Below are positions 18,893 to 27,415 of a DNA stretch of 40,894 nt, piece by piece. The notes under the pieces were generated by a model, which had not been told where the DNA came from, searched no databases, and saw nothing but the letters and a program-made list of their open reading frames with translations. Location: assembly GCA_015272155.1 (NCBI GenBank), contig JACYME010000169.1, forward strand, positions 1 through 40,894, given 5' to 3'. The position numbers and the translations under genes are program-made. The DNA comes from Leptolyngbyaceae cyanobacterium T60_A2020_046 (GTDB taxonomy: Bacteria; Cyanobacteriota; Cyanobacteriia; Phormidesmidales; Phormidesmidaceae). The stretch's first letter is position 1. Every line of letters starts with the position of its first letter.

Positions 18893-18940
18893 ACAGCGCT
18901 AGACGTGCTAAATGCTACAGCGTTAGACGTGCTAAATGCT
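18893..18940 (+). repeat. 24-bp tandem repeat, two copies
   Basis: Units at 18893-18916 and 18917-18940 differ at one base (C/T at the seventh position); each ends in GTGCTAAATGCT. They lie upstream of paralogue A, where they could be operators or simply a replication-slippage product. Confidence 0.8.
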
Positions 18941-19531
18941 AAAGATATCTAGCGATCAAGATAGGGCCGATATCGTCATTTTTGACGACCGACACCATCG
19001 GGTGACACACGAAACATTAAAGCAAAGCAATTTTTATCCAATCATATCCAGAAAAGTCGGAAAGCACATCGGTTCAAGCTTATCGTTTTGTGATTTTACG
19101 GAGACAATTGTGACCCAGGCGCACTAGCAAATCGCGATCGCGGCTATCCGCAGGTCACCAAACCAGGCTCCGATGCCCAGTATCGATACCCCCATCGCAG
19201 TATTGTTTGCCGATGGAATGCGCCAAATCACCCCAAGGAGTGTCGCACTCGCTGCATTGAGCTTCTCAACCCCCCATCCTCGATGTCCTGAGTCCCTGTT
19301 TGCGGAGATGGCGATCGCCAATCCCCGCAAAAAAATTGTTGAATCGGTGAAATTGGCTTCAGCCTTTGTCACAAATGTCACAAATTTCGATATTCCAGAC
19401 CAATTACCCCAGATCTCGTGGGAACCTCCAAAGGTAGCCTCACAGCTCTTGACTGTTGAGGGTGACAACACAGTTCAACAAAAATGATTTAGAAAAAAGG
19501 GTTCGGAGAGCAGTCGGTCTCTGAACCACCA

Positions 19532-19569
19532 CAGTATTTTGAAGCTTCGCCAGTATTTTGAAGCTTCGC
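19532..19569 (+). repeat. 19-bp perfect tandem repeat, two copies
   Basis: CAGTATTTTGAAGCTTCGC occurs at 19532-19550 and again at 19551-19569 without a mismatch. Each unit contains the palindrome GAAGCTTC. No gene flanks it closely, so the meaning is unclear. Confidence 0.85.
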
Positions 19570-19785
19570 CCCCGTGCTACCGCAGCCTAGGAAATCCCTG
19601 GTTCAAGCGCCGCGCCCACACAAAGCCATGCGATCGCGGCATCAATCCCCTTGCGCACCCAATCATCTTGGGGTGTTTTGAGTTTCAATGCCTCTTCTAA
19701 GAGATAGTCGAAGATAGTCGAAATTTTAGTTGACGACTCTAATTGACAACTCCACGTTAATGCCAAAAGAGGAATCTGTCGCTAA

Positions 19786-19832
19786 TTAAAAAAGGTGCTT
19801 CTCCACGATGAGAGTCGGGAAAGAAAGCACCT
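19786..19832 (-). terminator. Rho-independent terminator of psaI
   Basis: On the minus strand AGGTGCTT (from 19832) pairs with AAGCACCT (19800-19793) across a 24-nt loop and is followed by a T run. It lies about 50 bp after the psaI stop, in the correct orientation. Confidence 0.65.
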
Positions 19833-19879
19833 GATTACGGTTTTGATTTAGAACAGTTCGGGTTTAGCCGCAAACCTGC

Positions 19880-19984
19880 CTAGGCCTCTCCCTGGATATA
19901 GAGAAACAGGAAAGCCATTGCAGCGGCAGGAAAGACAAGGCCGACAAGGGGCACCATGACTGAAGGAAGAAACGAAGCTGCCAT
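19880..19984 (-). CDS. psaI: Photosystem I reaction centre subunit VIII (PsaI)
   Basis: A 34-residue single-pass thylakoid membrane protein. It begins [15 protein letters not shown], and its end FLYIQGEA closely resembles the FLYIEGEA end I recall for PsaI of thermophilic cyanobacteria. PsaI sits beside PsaL and PsaM and helps stabilise PSI trimers. An AGGA ribosome site lies 7-8 bases before the ATG, and a terminator follows. In many cyanobacteria psaI follows psaL; no psaL is seen here, so the gene stands alone. The long 5' spacer has an AATCAA/TTGATT inverted repeat (20046-20061) that may be regulatory. Confidence 0.85.
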   Translation of the reverse strand: MAASFLPSVMVPLVGLVFPAAAMAFLFLYIQGEA

Positions 19985-20218
19985 ATCAGGTTCCTAACTC
20001 ATGATTCAACACAGTTCAAGAGGTTGACTCGCCTGCGATACAGACAATCAACTTCTTGATTAGGGTACTGTGAATCGGCGAGTTGTGCTGCGGTTGTAAA
20101 CTTCCTTTGCTGCATTTCTTAATGTTTTAAGCGATCGCGTCCGCTGGTATGCGTGCCATCGCCAGAGTCATAGATCCAGGGAGGGCTATCCTGCCGGATG
20201 CTGTTCGTTTGAATCCTG

Positions 20219-22345
20219 CTACATCCCGTTTTCCTCAAGTTCAGGGAGGTTGGCGGGGCGAATCTGTCGTGTTTGGGTCGCCTTGTAGCTTTCGCGTTGG
20301 GTTGCCAAATCGATCGCGATCGCCTCAAAGGTTGCCTCTAAGCACCCCAGTGGCACTTGGAGTTGTAGGATTGCAACCTGCTGCTGATTGTCTGTCGGCG
20401 TCCAAGTCATTAGCCAGCGGGGTTGTTCAATTAAATTGCGACTTTGGACATCCGTCATCCAGAACTTGACTGCTAGCCGCCGTTCCAATCGAGGCAATTG
20501 AACCCGCAGGGTCAGGGGATCACCCGCTACCAAACTGCCGTCGGGGAGGTCGAAGATGGGTACGGGCAGTTCTGGTAAAGCTTCTAGGGTTGCCTCTGCC
20601 TCTGGGAAGGTCGGTGCCGCAACGGCTTCCTGCTCTGCTCCCCCCGTGTCGTTGGTCTCAGCGATGGGGGTATCGTAGACCACAACTTCGTGGCTGTTGG
20701 GCATGGAGGGTGGTACTGATGGTGGATCGACGATTGGGATGGCAGACACCTCTACGCCAGCGGCGGCCATTTCTGCTCGCAAACTTTCGGTAATGGCTTG
20801 TCCTTCCTGGGCCAGGGCGCTCAGGCGTGACCAAAAGCGATCGTGCAACTTGAGAGCCTGAAATGCTTCACCGCCAGGCACTTCAGATACCCCTGTTTCT
20901 GCCGCGCCCAATCCTGGCCCGAGCTCACTGAAGGTCGGGATCTCCGAGCTTTCGGGGGCGGGGATCTGGGCAAGGGGTGGCAAGGAAAGCGATCGCCCAC
21001 TATCGGCAATTGGGGGCGCGGCTGCATCCCCATCTGCCTCGTCAGAGGAGGGCGTGGAAGGCGTGGAGGCTTGCCCAAGGGGGGGTAACTGAATAGACTT
21101 GGCCCCCTCGGTAGAAACTGTGGGGCGCGATCGCCCGCTGCGATTGGGTAAGTTTGGCAAGTCAATCACACGCCGCTCTGAGGTCTCTGGCGTATGAATT
21201 TGAGGCGGCAGCGTGAATCCCGTTGCGGGCAAGTAAATCAGCTTGAATGGTACTTCCCGAGGGATCGGAGCCTCCAGCGCCTTACCCGCTTTACCGGCCT
21301 CGGGAATGGCGTCAGTGGGCTCTTCAAAGTCTGCCTTATCGGCGGCTGTTTCGCCTTGATTGGCAACCGTTTCTAACAGGGCATCCAGATTTAGGGTGAT
21401 GGTGAACCCTTGAATCGCTAATACCTGGGGCACAGTCGCCGCTGTCCACAGGCTCATTTCGCCCACTACAAGCCGGGTTTCACAGGTTTCGGGCAAGGTG
21501 ATCGGTAGCTCAAAGCGGGTTGGCAAGGGGGAAAGGGCGATCGCGCGCCCGCCCTTGAGTAAGACCGTACCCTGCTCAGGGTCGCGCAACTGTACCCAAA
21601 TTTGACCCGTGGCGAGGTCTGGTGAAAGCTCTGTGGAATCTGGGATCGCAAGCACCTCTCCCCGCACTGTAACCGTATGGCCCTGCTGTGCGACCAGTGC
21701 CTGCTGCTGGAGCAACAGCCGTAGGGGAAGCTGGCTCAGCTCGTCTGGTTCTAGGGCGGGGGGCTCCACCCCAAGCTGTAGGCGAAGTTTGCTGGCGGGC
21801 GAATCAGACCGAACTTGTTCGGGTTCTAGGGTGGGAGCAGGTTCAGAAGACGAAATGACCGCAGCCGCAGAGGCTGAGCGCAGGGGTTCGGCAGCTTCAG
21901 CTTCAGCAGTACCAGCGGCAGCGGACTCCGCTGCTCGCTCCGACGATATCTCGACGGCAGGCTCCCAGGGCTCATCCCATTCATCTAGGGTTGCCTCACT
22001 CGGCACCACCCGCAGTTGAACGCTGTATTGCCACGGGCGAGGATCTTCATCGTTGCCGGTCATTCCCGCACATTGCACGGCCCAATCTCCAGCGGTCAGG
22101 TGGGTGAAGGGCATCACCACCATCAATCCCTCTGGGTTTGTCTCGCCTTGGCGCTTCAAGATCTGGCGCTTGGGCGGCATTTGGTCGGCCAGCAGGCGCG
22201 ACAGGCGAATGTGAACGGTGGCCCCCCGGTAGCTGGTGTGAGCCATGATGCGATATCGCCCTTCAAGAATTTCGACGTGGGCTGTCTCTAACGGCAGCCA
22301 GTCGCGATCGCCCTCTCGTTGCAGGAGAAACTCCCAATACGCCAT
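20219..22345 (-). CDS. Large conserved cyanobacterial protein of unknown function, mostly disordered
   Basis: A protein of about 708 residues. The ATG at 22345 is preferred over the one at 22366 because the family-like start MAYWEFLLQREGDRDWLPLE follows it and an AGGG lies upstream. The first 115 residues look folded (WEFLLQREGD, ILEGRYRI..HTSYRGATVHIRL, GDWAVQCAG). The middle (about 130-560) is rich in Pro, Ser, Ala and Glu with low-complexity blocks. The last 100 residues look folded again (VQLPRLERRLAVKFWMTDVQSRNLIE, TWTPTDNQQQVAILQLQVPLG), resembling an Ig-like module. There is no signal peptide or membrane segment. The function is not known to me. Confidence 0.8.
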   Translation of the reverse strand: MAYWEFLLQREGDRDWLPLETAHVEILEGRYRIMAHTSYRGATVHIRLSRLLADQMPPKRQILKRQGETNPEGLMVVMPFTHLTAGDWAVQCAGMTGNDEDPRPWQYSVQLRVVPSEATLDEWDEPWEPAVEISSERAAESAAAGTAEAEAAEPLRSASAAAVISSSEPAPTLEPEQVRSDSPASKLRLQLGVEPPALEPDELSQLPLRLLLQQQALVAQQGHTVTVRGEVLAIPDSTELSPDLATGQIWVQLRDPEQGTVLLKGGRAIALSPLPTRFELPITLPETCETRLVVGEMSLWTAATVPQVLAIQGFTITLNLDALLETVANQGETAADKADFEEPTDAIPEAGKAGKALEAPIPREVPFKLIYLPATGFTLPPQIHTPETSERRVIDLPNLPNRSGRSRPTVSTEGAKSIQLPPLGQASTPSTPSSDEADGDAAAPPIADSGRSLSLPPLAQIPAPESSEIPTFSELGPGLGAAETGVSEVPGGEAFQALKLHDRFWSRLSALAQEGQAITESLRAEMAAAGVEVSAIPIVDPPSVPPSMPNSHEVVVYDTPIAETNDTGGAEQEAVAAPTFPEAEATLEALPELPVPIFDLPDGSLVAGDPLTLRVQLPRLERRLAVKFWMTDVQSRNLIEQPRWLMTWTPTDNQQQVAILQLQVPLGCLEATFEAIAIDLATQRESYKATQTRQIRPANLPELEENGM

Positions 22346-22519
22346 AGCCAGCCCTGCCCATTGCAAGTCGGAGGTCTAAGCAGTATAGCGGTCATGCTAA
22401 CGAGATCCCCAAATTCCAGCAAATCTTTTCGACGTAAATTTTCAACCGCATTGTCAAGAGTTGTCCTGTCCTTTTCCCAATCTCGACAGTTGAGAATTGG
22501 GGCAAACTTTGAATGGCTC

Positions 22520-22783
22520 CTAGCGGGTGTGGAATGGCGCATCGTAGCAGCGCGTGACCTTAAATTCCAACTGAGTCATTTGATTAGCCCACGTTAATTT
22601 TTCAATCACAACATCGGCATGGGCCAGCCAGTTTTCATCTACCAAGCTGAGGGGCACGTCTAGCGGAAAAAGGCGGTATCCCGTTTTATGGGCACTGTGG
22701 TGACTGCTGACTTCGAGCTGAGGCGGATAGCCTTGATCAGGGGTGAGTTTCAAGATGGTGTTGACTTCGCAAGGCATTCCCAT
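22520..22783 (-). CDS. DUF2584 family protein
   Basis: An 87-residue protein starting MGMPCEVNTILKL, recognised as the small cyanobacterial DUF2584 family. It has no signal peptide or membrane segment. The function is unknown. It lies 65 bp after murF on the same strand and may be read from the murF transcript. The region after its stop up to the large disordered protein (22346-22519) holds no gene. Confidence 0.75.
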   Translation of the reverse strand: MGMPCEVNTILKLTPDQGYPPQLEVSSHHSAHKTGYRLFPLDVPLSLVDENWLAHADVVIEKLTWANQMTQLEFKVTRCYDAPFHTR

Positions 22784-22848
22784 AGAGGTTTGCTTCCTGA
22801 TTGGAGAGGGTTCCCAAAGGCATTGAGTCGGCTCTATCTTCTGACGGG

Positions 22849-24222
22849 TTATTGGGCTCGATCCTCGATCTGCTCGGCAAGGTTATTGACAACACGATCT
22901 AGGGCGACGGCTCGTGAGGCTTTGAAGAGGATGCGATCGCCCGGTTCAACCAGCGTGACCAGTCGCGCAATCAACGACTCAGCATCGGTAAACTGCTCAC
23001 TGGGCAGGGGTGCTGCGCCCTCTGCAAGGGCTGCCGCTTCCTCAGGATCCGCCAAGATCAGCATTTGATCTAGCTTCAGCGCGCGGGCAGTTTCACCCAC
23101 CTGACGATGGAGGGGAATTGATTGCTCCCCCAGTTCTTTCATGGTGCCAAGCACCGCGATTCGTCGAGTTCCGGGAATTGTCTTAAGTAAGTTCAGCGCC
23201 GCTGTCATGGACTCAACCCCCGCGTTATAGGTTTCGTCAAGCAGCAGGATGTCGTTGGGGAGGGAGATCTGGCGCGATCGCCCCGGCGGCATATTCACCG
23301 TCAGTCCTGCTTTGAGCCTTTGCCAATCGAGCTCAAAGGCTTGCATCACCGCGATCGCAGCCAGCAAATTGTATGCGTTGTGTCGTCCGGGCAGGGGCAA
23401 TGGCAACGCTACCCCATCTACCAGTAGTGTTTTGTCGTCAAGGAGCGTACCTTGCAGGTCGCCCGCCTCTAGCCCAAAACAAATCTGCTTCCCAGCCCAA
23501 ACGGTGCGGGCAGTTGCCATTAATCGAGCATTATCGGCATTGAGTACTGCGATGCCATCTGCCCTCAGTTCGGCAAGCAACTCACATTTCGCATTCGCGA
23601 TCGCCTGTTCAGACCCCAGCCGCCCAATGTGCGCCGTTCCGACATTGGTAATCACTGCCACGTTTGGATCCGTTATCCGCGCTAAGGTCGCAATCTCGCC
23701 GGTGGCTCTCATGCCCATTTCAATCACGCCGTAGTGGTGGGTTGCATTAAGCTCCAATAGCGTTTTGGGCACCCCAATTTCGTTGTTGTAATTGGCCTGG
23801 GTTTTGTGGACAGAACCTTGGGTGGTCAGTGCTGCGGCAACAATTTCTTTCGTCGTGGTTTTGCCTACGGAGCCGGTAATGGCCACGAGGGGTGTGGCGA
23901 GATGATGTCGCCACCATGTTGCGATCGCTTGGTAGGCGGCTAAAGTATCTGTTACCCGAATCAACGGCAATGCCGCATCGACTCCCTGACAGTCGGCATT
24001 CACAACCGCCGCGATCGCCCCTTGCCGTGCCGCCTGGGCTAAAAATTGATGCCCATCAAAGCGATCGCCCCGCAACGCCACAAATAAATTGCCGGGCTCC
24101 ATTGCCCGGGTGTCTGTCGTCACTCCAGATACCCATTCGTGCTGACCTGCACGCGCAACCTCGCCAGGGAATTGGGATTCAAGTGCTTGATAAACGTCAG
24201 CAAGGGAAGCAGCAAAGGCCAT
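22849..24222 (-). CDS. murF: UDP-N-acetylmuramoyl-tripeptide--D-alanyl-D-alanine ligase MurF
   Basis: A 457-residue cytoplasmic ligase that adds D-Ala-D-Ala to the UDP-MurNAc-tripeptide, the last cytoplasmic step of the peptidoglycan stem. It has the Mur-ligase ATP loop ITGSVGKTTTKE (P-loop at 117-124), TQANYNNEIGVP, GRHNAYNLLAAIAV and LLDETYNAG, all diagnostic of MurF. An unusual set of overlapping inverted repeats lies 40-90 bp upstream. Confidence 0.96.
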   Translation of the reverse strand: MAFAASLADVYQALESQFPGEVARAGQHEWVSGVTTDTRAMEPGNLFVALRGDRFDGHQFLAQAARQGAIAAVVNADCQGVDAALPLIRVTDTLAAYQAIATWWRHHLATPLVAITGSVGKTTTKEIVAAALTTQGSVHKTQANYNNEIGVPKTLLELNATHHYGVIEMGMRATGEIATLARITDPNVAVITNVGTAHIGRLGSEQAIANAKCELLAELRADGIAVLNADNARLMATARTVWAGKQICFGLEAGDLQGTLLDDKTLLVDGVALPLPLPGRHNAYNLLAAIAVMQAFELDWQRLKAGLTVNMPPGRSRQISLPNDILLLDETYNAGVESMTAALNLLKTIPGTRRIAVLGTMKELGEQSIPLHRQVGETARALKLDQMLILADPEEAAALAEGAAPLPSEQFTDAESLIARLVTLVEPGDRILFKASRAVALDRVVNNLAEQIEDRAQ

Positions 24223-24264
24223 CGATATTCTTCATCTTCGTATAGGAGGGATATCAGGTATTAT

Positions 24265-24308
24265 CCCCAATGATGGGGCATTGACTGCATGGCAAATGCC
24301 CGTCAATG
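24265..24308 (-). repeat. Overlapping inverted repeats upstream of murF
   Basis: Three stems compete: CCCC/GGGG (24265-24268 with 24275-24278), GGGCATT/AATGCCC (24276-24282 with 24295-24301) and CATTGAC/GTCAATG (24279-24285 with 24302-24308). The second and third share bases and are mutually exclusive, as in attenuators. There is no strong U tract. Confidence 0.5.
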
Positions 24309-25009
24309 ATGCGAAACTCGACCTTTCACCACACGACCTAAGCGATCTTGATCGTTAGTGCTGCATAACGCCACCCAGATTTTTCTGATCGTTGAGTGAA
24401 CTTTTTTGTAAGCGGTATCGTCTATGGGCTGGGATCACTTACCCCGAATGGCTTTGGCTTCTGGGCAACAAGTCCTTAACCAGGTAGATTTTGACAGAAG
24501 GTTACGGCCCAAGGTTCAAGGGGGCAGAGATCAGGGAGCAGGAATGCAGTTAAAGGCAAGCTGAAACCGTGAAACCTATTGCTGATCTCATTCCAGGTGG
24601 TGGAATATGAGGCGCTGTAAAAGCTTCCTCGGTTTCGATTCGGCAATTTGTGCTGAGCATCTAACCGGGTCTGCCATGATTTGGATAATCCTGTTTTCCA
24701 CCTCTGGCAAGCACTGGATAAAACTTTACGATTCGACAAATCTCGTAAGGACACTGAGACCTTGAGAATCCTGAAACCCCCTGTTCTCAATACTTGCATT
24801 CCTGGCATTCCGGAGAACGCCTTGGCTTTATTGAAGGTTTACTTCAAATCCCCCTCACCTTCATCAATTCTTCATACTGAGAGGGTGAATTCTATGGCAG
24901 CTCGGCGCTTTCACCCATTAGTCTGGAGTGGGGCATGGGCACAGTTTGGTGTAAAAACTGACGATCTCACGGCCATGTTCCACGTAGATTAGGAGTAGCC
25001 TTACTGACC

Positions 25010-25029
25010 CCCTACGGACGTCCGTAGGG
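25010..25029. promoter_or_regulatory. 20-bp perfect palindrome upstream of paralogue B
   Basis: CCCTACGGAC is followed directly by its reverse complement, with no spacer. The centre lies about 87 bp upstream of the GTG start at 25107. A perfect even palindrome of this length suggests a dimeric regulator site or a hairpin in the leader. No T run follows, so a terminator is unlikely. Confidence 0.5.
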
Positions 25030-25106
25030 TTGTGAGATCCAAAGTCAGGTGATGCACTGACGTTACTGTCGCGATATCCCGCCTTGAACAAGAGGCAATA
25101 AGAACC

Positions 25107-26390
25107 GTGAGCACGTGGACGGCGTACCACAATCGATCGATTAGTCCGCAGGAGCAGACCCTCTACAATCATCTGCTCCAGTTTGCGGAGTATGAATCTC
25201 CGGCAGAGCTGATTGATCGGTTCCAGGCGCTTTTTATCGAAGGAGTAGGCTACATCGACAGGGAAATCGTCGGTGCGCTGGACGAAATTGTTGCGTCTAA
25301 GCATGTTGAGGATTATTTCCGCTACATTCTCAATCGCTGTTGCCATATCTTGGTCAACCGTTGGCAGTCTCGCCCGCAGTATCAGGCTGCGATTCCAGCA
25401 CTGATTGAGTGCTTGGAGCAGGGGCCGCGGCGTCCCGTTAGTGAACTATCGCGATCGCGGCAGGTGCGCAAACTGCGCAATATGGTGGCCGCCTTCCGCG
25501 AAACCGAGCAGTTTCTCACCCTGCGTCGCCTCGCGCGCGTAATTGACACCAAAGACGTCGGCAACTTTGCGGGCAATCGTCCCCTAGGAACCCTGATTCG
25601 GCGCTACCCCTACCTCTACGAGCACTGTCTCGTGAGTGAAGACAGCACCCAAGAACACCAAAATGCCGTCAGGCGGATTCAAGCGGAGGCACAGCACCAG
25701 TTTGAAGTGAACCTGTCTCAATACGTGACCTATCGGGTGCGTCGAGCTCGGTTACAGCACCAAGTCGGCGCTGCAAATGCTCGCGATCGCCTGCGCCCTA
25801 TTGAAAACCCAACCCTCCTGAGCGATCGCGACCTTGTTTTATCCCTCAATCAGTTCTCAAAGCAGACGGATAGCGGTATCGCCTACCGCAATTCCGCCCA
25901 GCGCTTTGTGACACAGCATCATCAAGATACCTTTGGTCACTTCAAAGCAGATTTGTATGACTATTTGACCGCATCTATTGCGCCAGGCTATGGCGGGCGA
26001 AAGTTCAATACCCTCTTATCAGATCAGCTATCGGGAATTTTGTCCAATAACGACGCTCAACCCTTGAGCGATTTCCTGCTCGTGCGAACGTGTAGCCAGC
26101 TCCTTAACTTTTTAGTTGTTGATTCGCCCCGTAATCCACAGCACTTTGTCTTTTTGGATTTAGTAAATAACCTCGGGCCGTTGTTGACAACAGGGCTGTT
26201 GCTCAAGATCCTTCTCATTTGTCGGAAGGTAAAGCCCTATCTAGAGCGTCGCTTCTCGATCTTGTTTAATCACTATGAAAGCACTGCCCGAGATGTTGTC
26301 TCATGGCTTATTCAAATTTTAGAGAACATGAATGTAGCCTTGAGTCTGACATTTGGTAGCGTTGATGTTTCCCATATGCTAGCGGTATAG
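25107..26390 (+). CDS. Conserved protein of unknown function, paralogue B
   Basis: A 427-residue helical protein starting with GTG; an AGAGG lies 11 bases upstream, slightly far. It has the same block pattern as the protein at 17518-18777: RF.ALFIEG.GYID, ILNRCCHILVNRW, FRETEQFLTLRRLARVID, RRYPYLYE, ENPTLLS, LLNFLVV, GLLLKILLICRKVKPYLERRFSILFNHYE and ILENMNVALSLTFG. Overall identity is moderate, so the duplication is old. It stands alone on its strand, with spacers of about 0.9 and 1.0 kb around it. No enzymatic motif, signal peptide or clear membrane anchor is visible. Confidence 0.85.
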   Translation: MSTWTAYHNRSISPQEQTLYNHLLQFAEYESPAELIDRFQALFIEGVGYIDREIVGALDEIVASKHVEDYFRYILNRCCHILVNRWQSRPQYQAAIPALIECLEQGPRRPVSELSRSRQVRKLRNMVAAFRETEQFLTLRRLARVIDTKDVGNFAGNRPLGTLIRRYPYLYEHCLVSEDSTQEHQNAVRRIQAEAQHQFEVNLSQYVTYRVRRARLQHQVGAANARDRLRPIENPTLLSDRDLVLSLNQFSKQTDSGIAYRNSAQRFVTQHHQDTFGHFKADLYDYLTASIAPGYGGRKFNTLLSDQLSGILSNNDAQPLSDFLLVRTCSQLLNFLVVDSPRNPQHFVFLDLVNNLGPLLTTGLLLKILLICRKVKPYLERRFSILFNHYESTARDVVSWLIQILENMNVALSLTFGSVDVSHMLAV

Positions 26391-26656
26391 TCAGCTCCAG
26401 ATCCTATTCCGTTTGGACGCCAAGGTGCGATCGGGGATTTGCGAAGTTTCCCATCAGGAAAAAGCCGCAGAAGTCTGATTCAGCAAGGTTTTCAGTGAGA
26501 AAGCTTGCATGCCTCAGCCATACAAGACTGTTCCTGAAAATGCTACTTCTGTTCCTTGAGTCTTCTGCTTTCTTTTTGCTGTGGAAAAGGGATGGAAAAT
26601 CGGAAGAAGGACTCCTGAAGTTGTAACCCCAATTCTGTGCTTCGTCGCGATACTTA

Positions 26657-26697
26657 GCCCTCACTCCAACCCCTCTCCCAACATTGGAAAAGGGGCT
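26657..26697 (+). repeat. Partial copy of a dispersed CCCTCAC...CCCTCTCCC repeat
   Basis: The arm GCCCTCACTCCAACCCCTCT resembles the left arm of the full inverted repeat at 32512-32599 and is followed by a short complementary AGGGG. This type of repeat is dispersed in many cyanobacterial genomes. Confidence 0.5.
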
Positions 26698-26940
26698 TTG
26701 AAGAAACAGATTTTGTAGCCTTGCTTCAGAGAATTGGTATAGTCTGTGCTTTGCCCTAGCCCAACCCTATTCTGGATTACCTGCGATCGCGTTTAATCTC
26801 TGGCAACATTTGCAGTGTTTGAGGCCGGAGGCATGGCTCAGGTGACCTACATTGGCAATAGTGAGTCAAACATCTACGAGCCTTGGCTATAGATTCCGCA
26901 GACGAACCGCCATCTGCTCGTGAGGGCCTGTGGTGACCGC

Positions 26941-27079
26941 CTGATTGACTGACAAAACTTTTGAAACCCTGATTCTGCTGTAGTTGGGTTAGCGTCAGCG
27001 TACCCCAAGGAAATCTTCTGGTGTTGGGTTTCACTACGTTCTACCCAACCTACGCGAGAAACTTTTGTCAGCCAGTCAG
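26941..27079. mobile_element. MITE-like insertion with 22-bp terminal inverted repeats
   Basis: A 139-bp element. Its ends (from 26941 inward and from 27079 inward) are inverted repeats of about 22 bp with four mismatches, sharing the core CTGACAAAA. Two internal hairpins have TTGGG.../...CCCAA arms. A perfect 17-bp direct repeat, GGGCCTGTGGTGACCGC, flanks it at 26924-26940 and 27080-27096. It has no coding capacity. The internal TTGGGTTTC...CTACCCAACC motif resembles dispersed repeats common in cyanobacteria. Confidence 0.65.
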
Positions 27080-27415
27080 GGGCCTGTGGTGACCGCTTGC
27101 TCAGCCCCTGCTCGGCTTCGGCTCCACTGCCCTTTAGCCCCAGGGAAGTTCCCGATCGCGAGGGGCTGCTTTTTGGGGACGACAGTATTGAGAGTCTGCC
27201 AGCCCAAACCCGAATCGCGACTCAAACGGGCGGGCATCGCGCTGATCGTGGTTAGAACCGGGAGCGCGATCGCGGCAGCATCCCCCTCCTCAATCCTAGG
27301 ACGAATAGATTAAAATCGTAGTAAACCTTCGGGTCCATGTAGTTCTATCTATAACAATGGGTGAGCTACATCGGGGTTGAAGCTCCCTTTGTTGACCATC
27401 CCAGGAGGTGTCTTG

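Larger units (their letters stand above)
18778..19879. other. Repeat-bearing spacer between paralogue A and psaI
   Basis: A 1.1-kb stretch with no supported gene. It holds a CTGTCT/AGACAG hairpin near 18881-18896, a 24-bp tandem repeat (18893-18940), a doubled TGTCACAAA near 19366-19385, a 19-bp tandem repeat (19532-19569) and the psaI terminator (19786-19832). Open frames near 19124-19487 on both strands lack family features and may be decayed sequence. Confidence 0.5.
24223..25106. other. Long spacer between murF and paralogue B
   Basis: About 880 bp with no convincing gene and no HIP1 octamer. Open frames at 24476-24808 (-) and 24681-24992 (+) have no recognisable features. The stretch holds the murF leader hairpins (24265-24308) and a 20-bp perfect palindrome (25010-25029) upstream of paralogue B. 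Confidence 0.5.
26391..27415. other. Repeat-rich spacer
   Basis: About 1 kb without a supported gene. It contains one arm of a dispersed GC-rich repeat (26657-26697), a MITE-like insertion with flanking direct repeats (26924-27096), and sequence on either side that may be a broken gene. Open frames at 26404-26664 (-), 26777-27034 (-) and 27065-27313 (+) are not supported. Confidence 0.5.

Noticed and set aside
24681-24992. 103-codon frame between murF and paralogue B
   Set aside because: Its translation looks random, with no ribosome site or recognisable motif.
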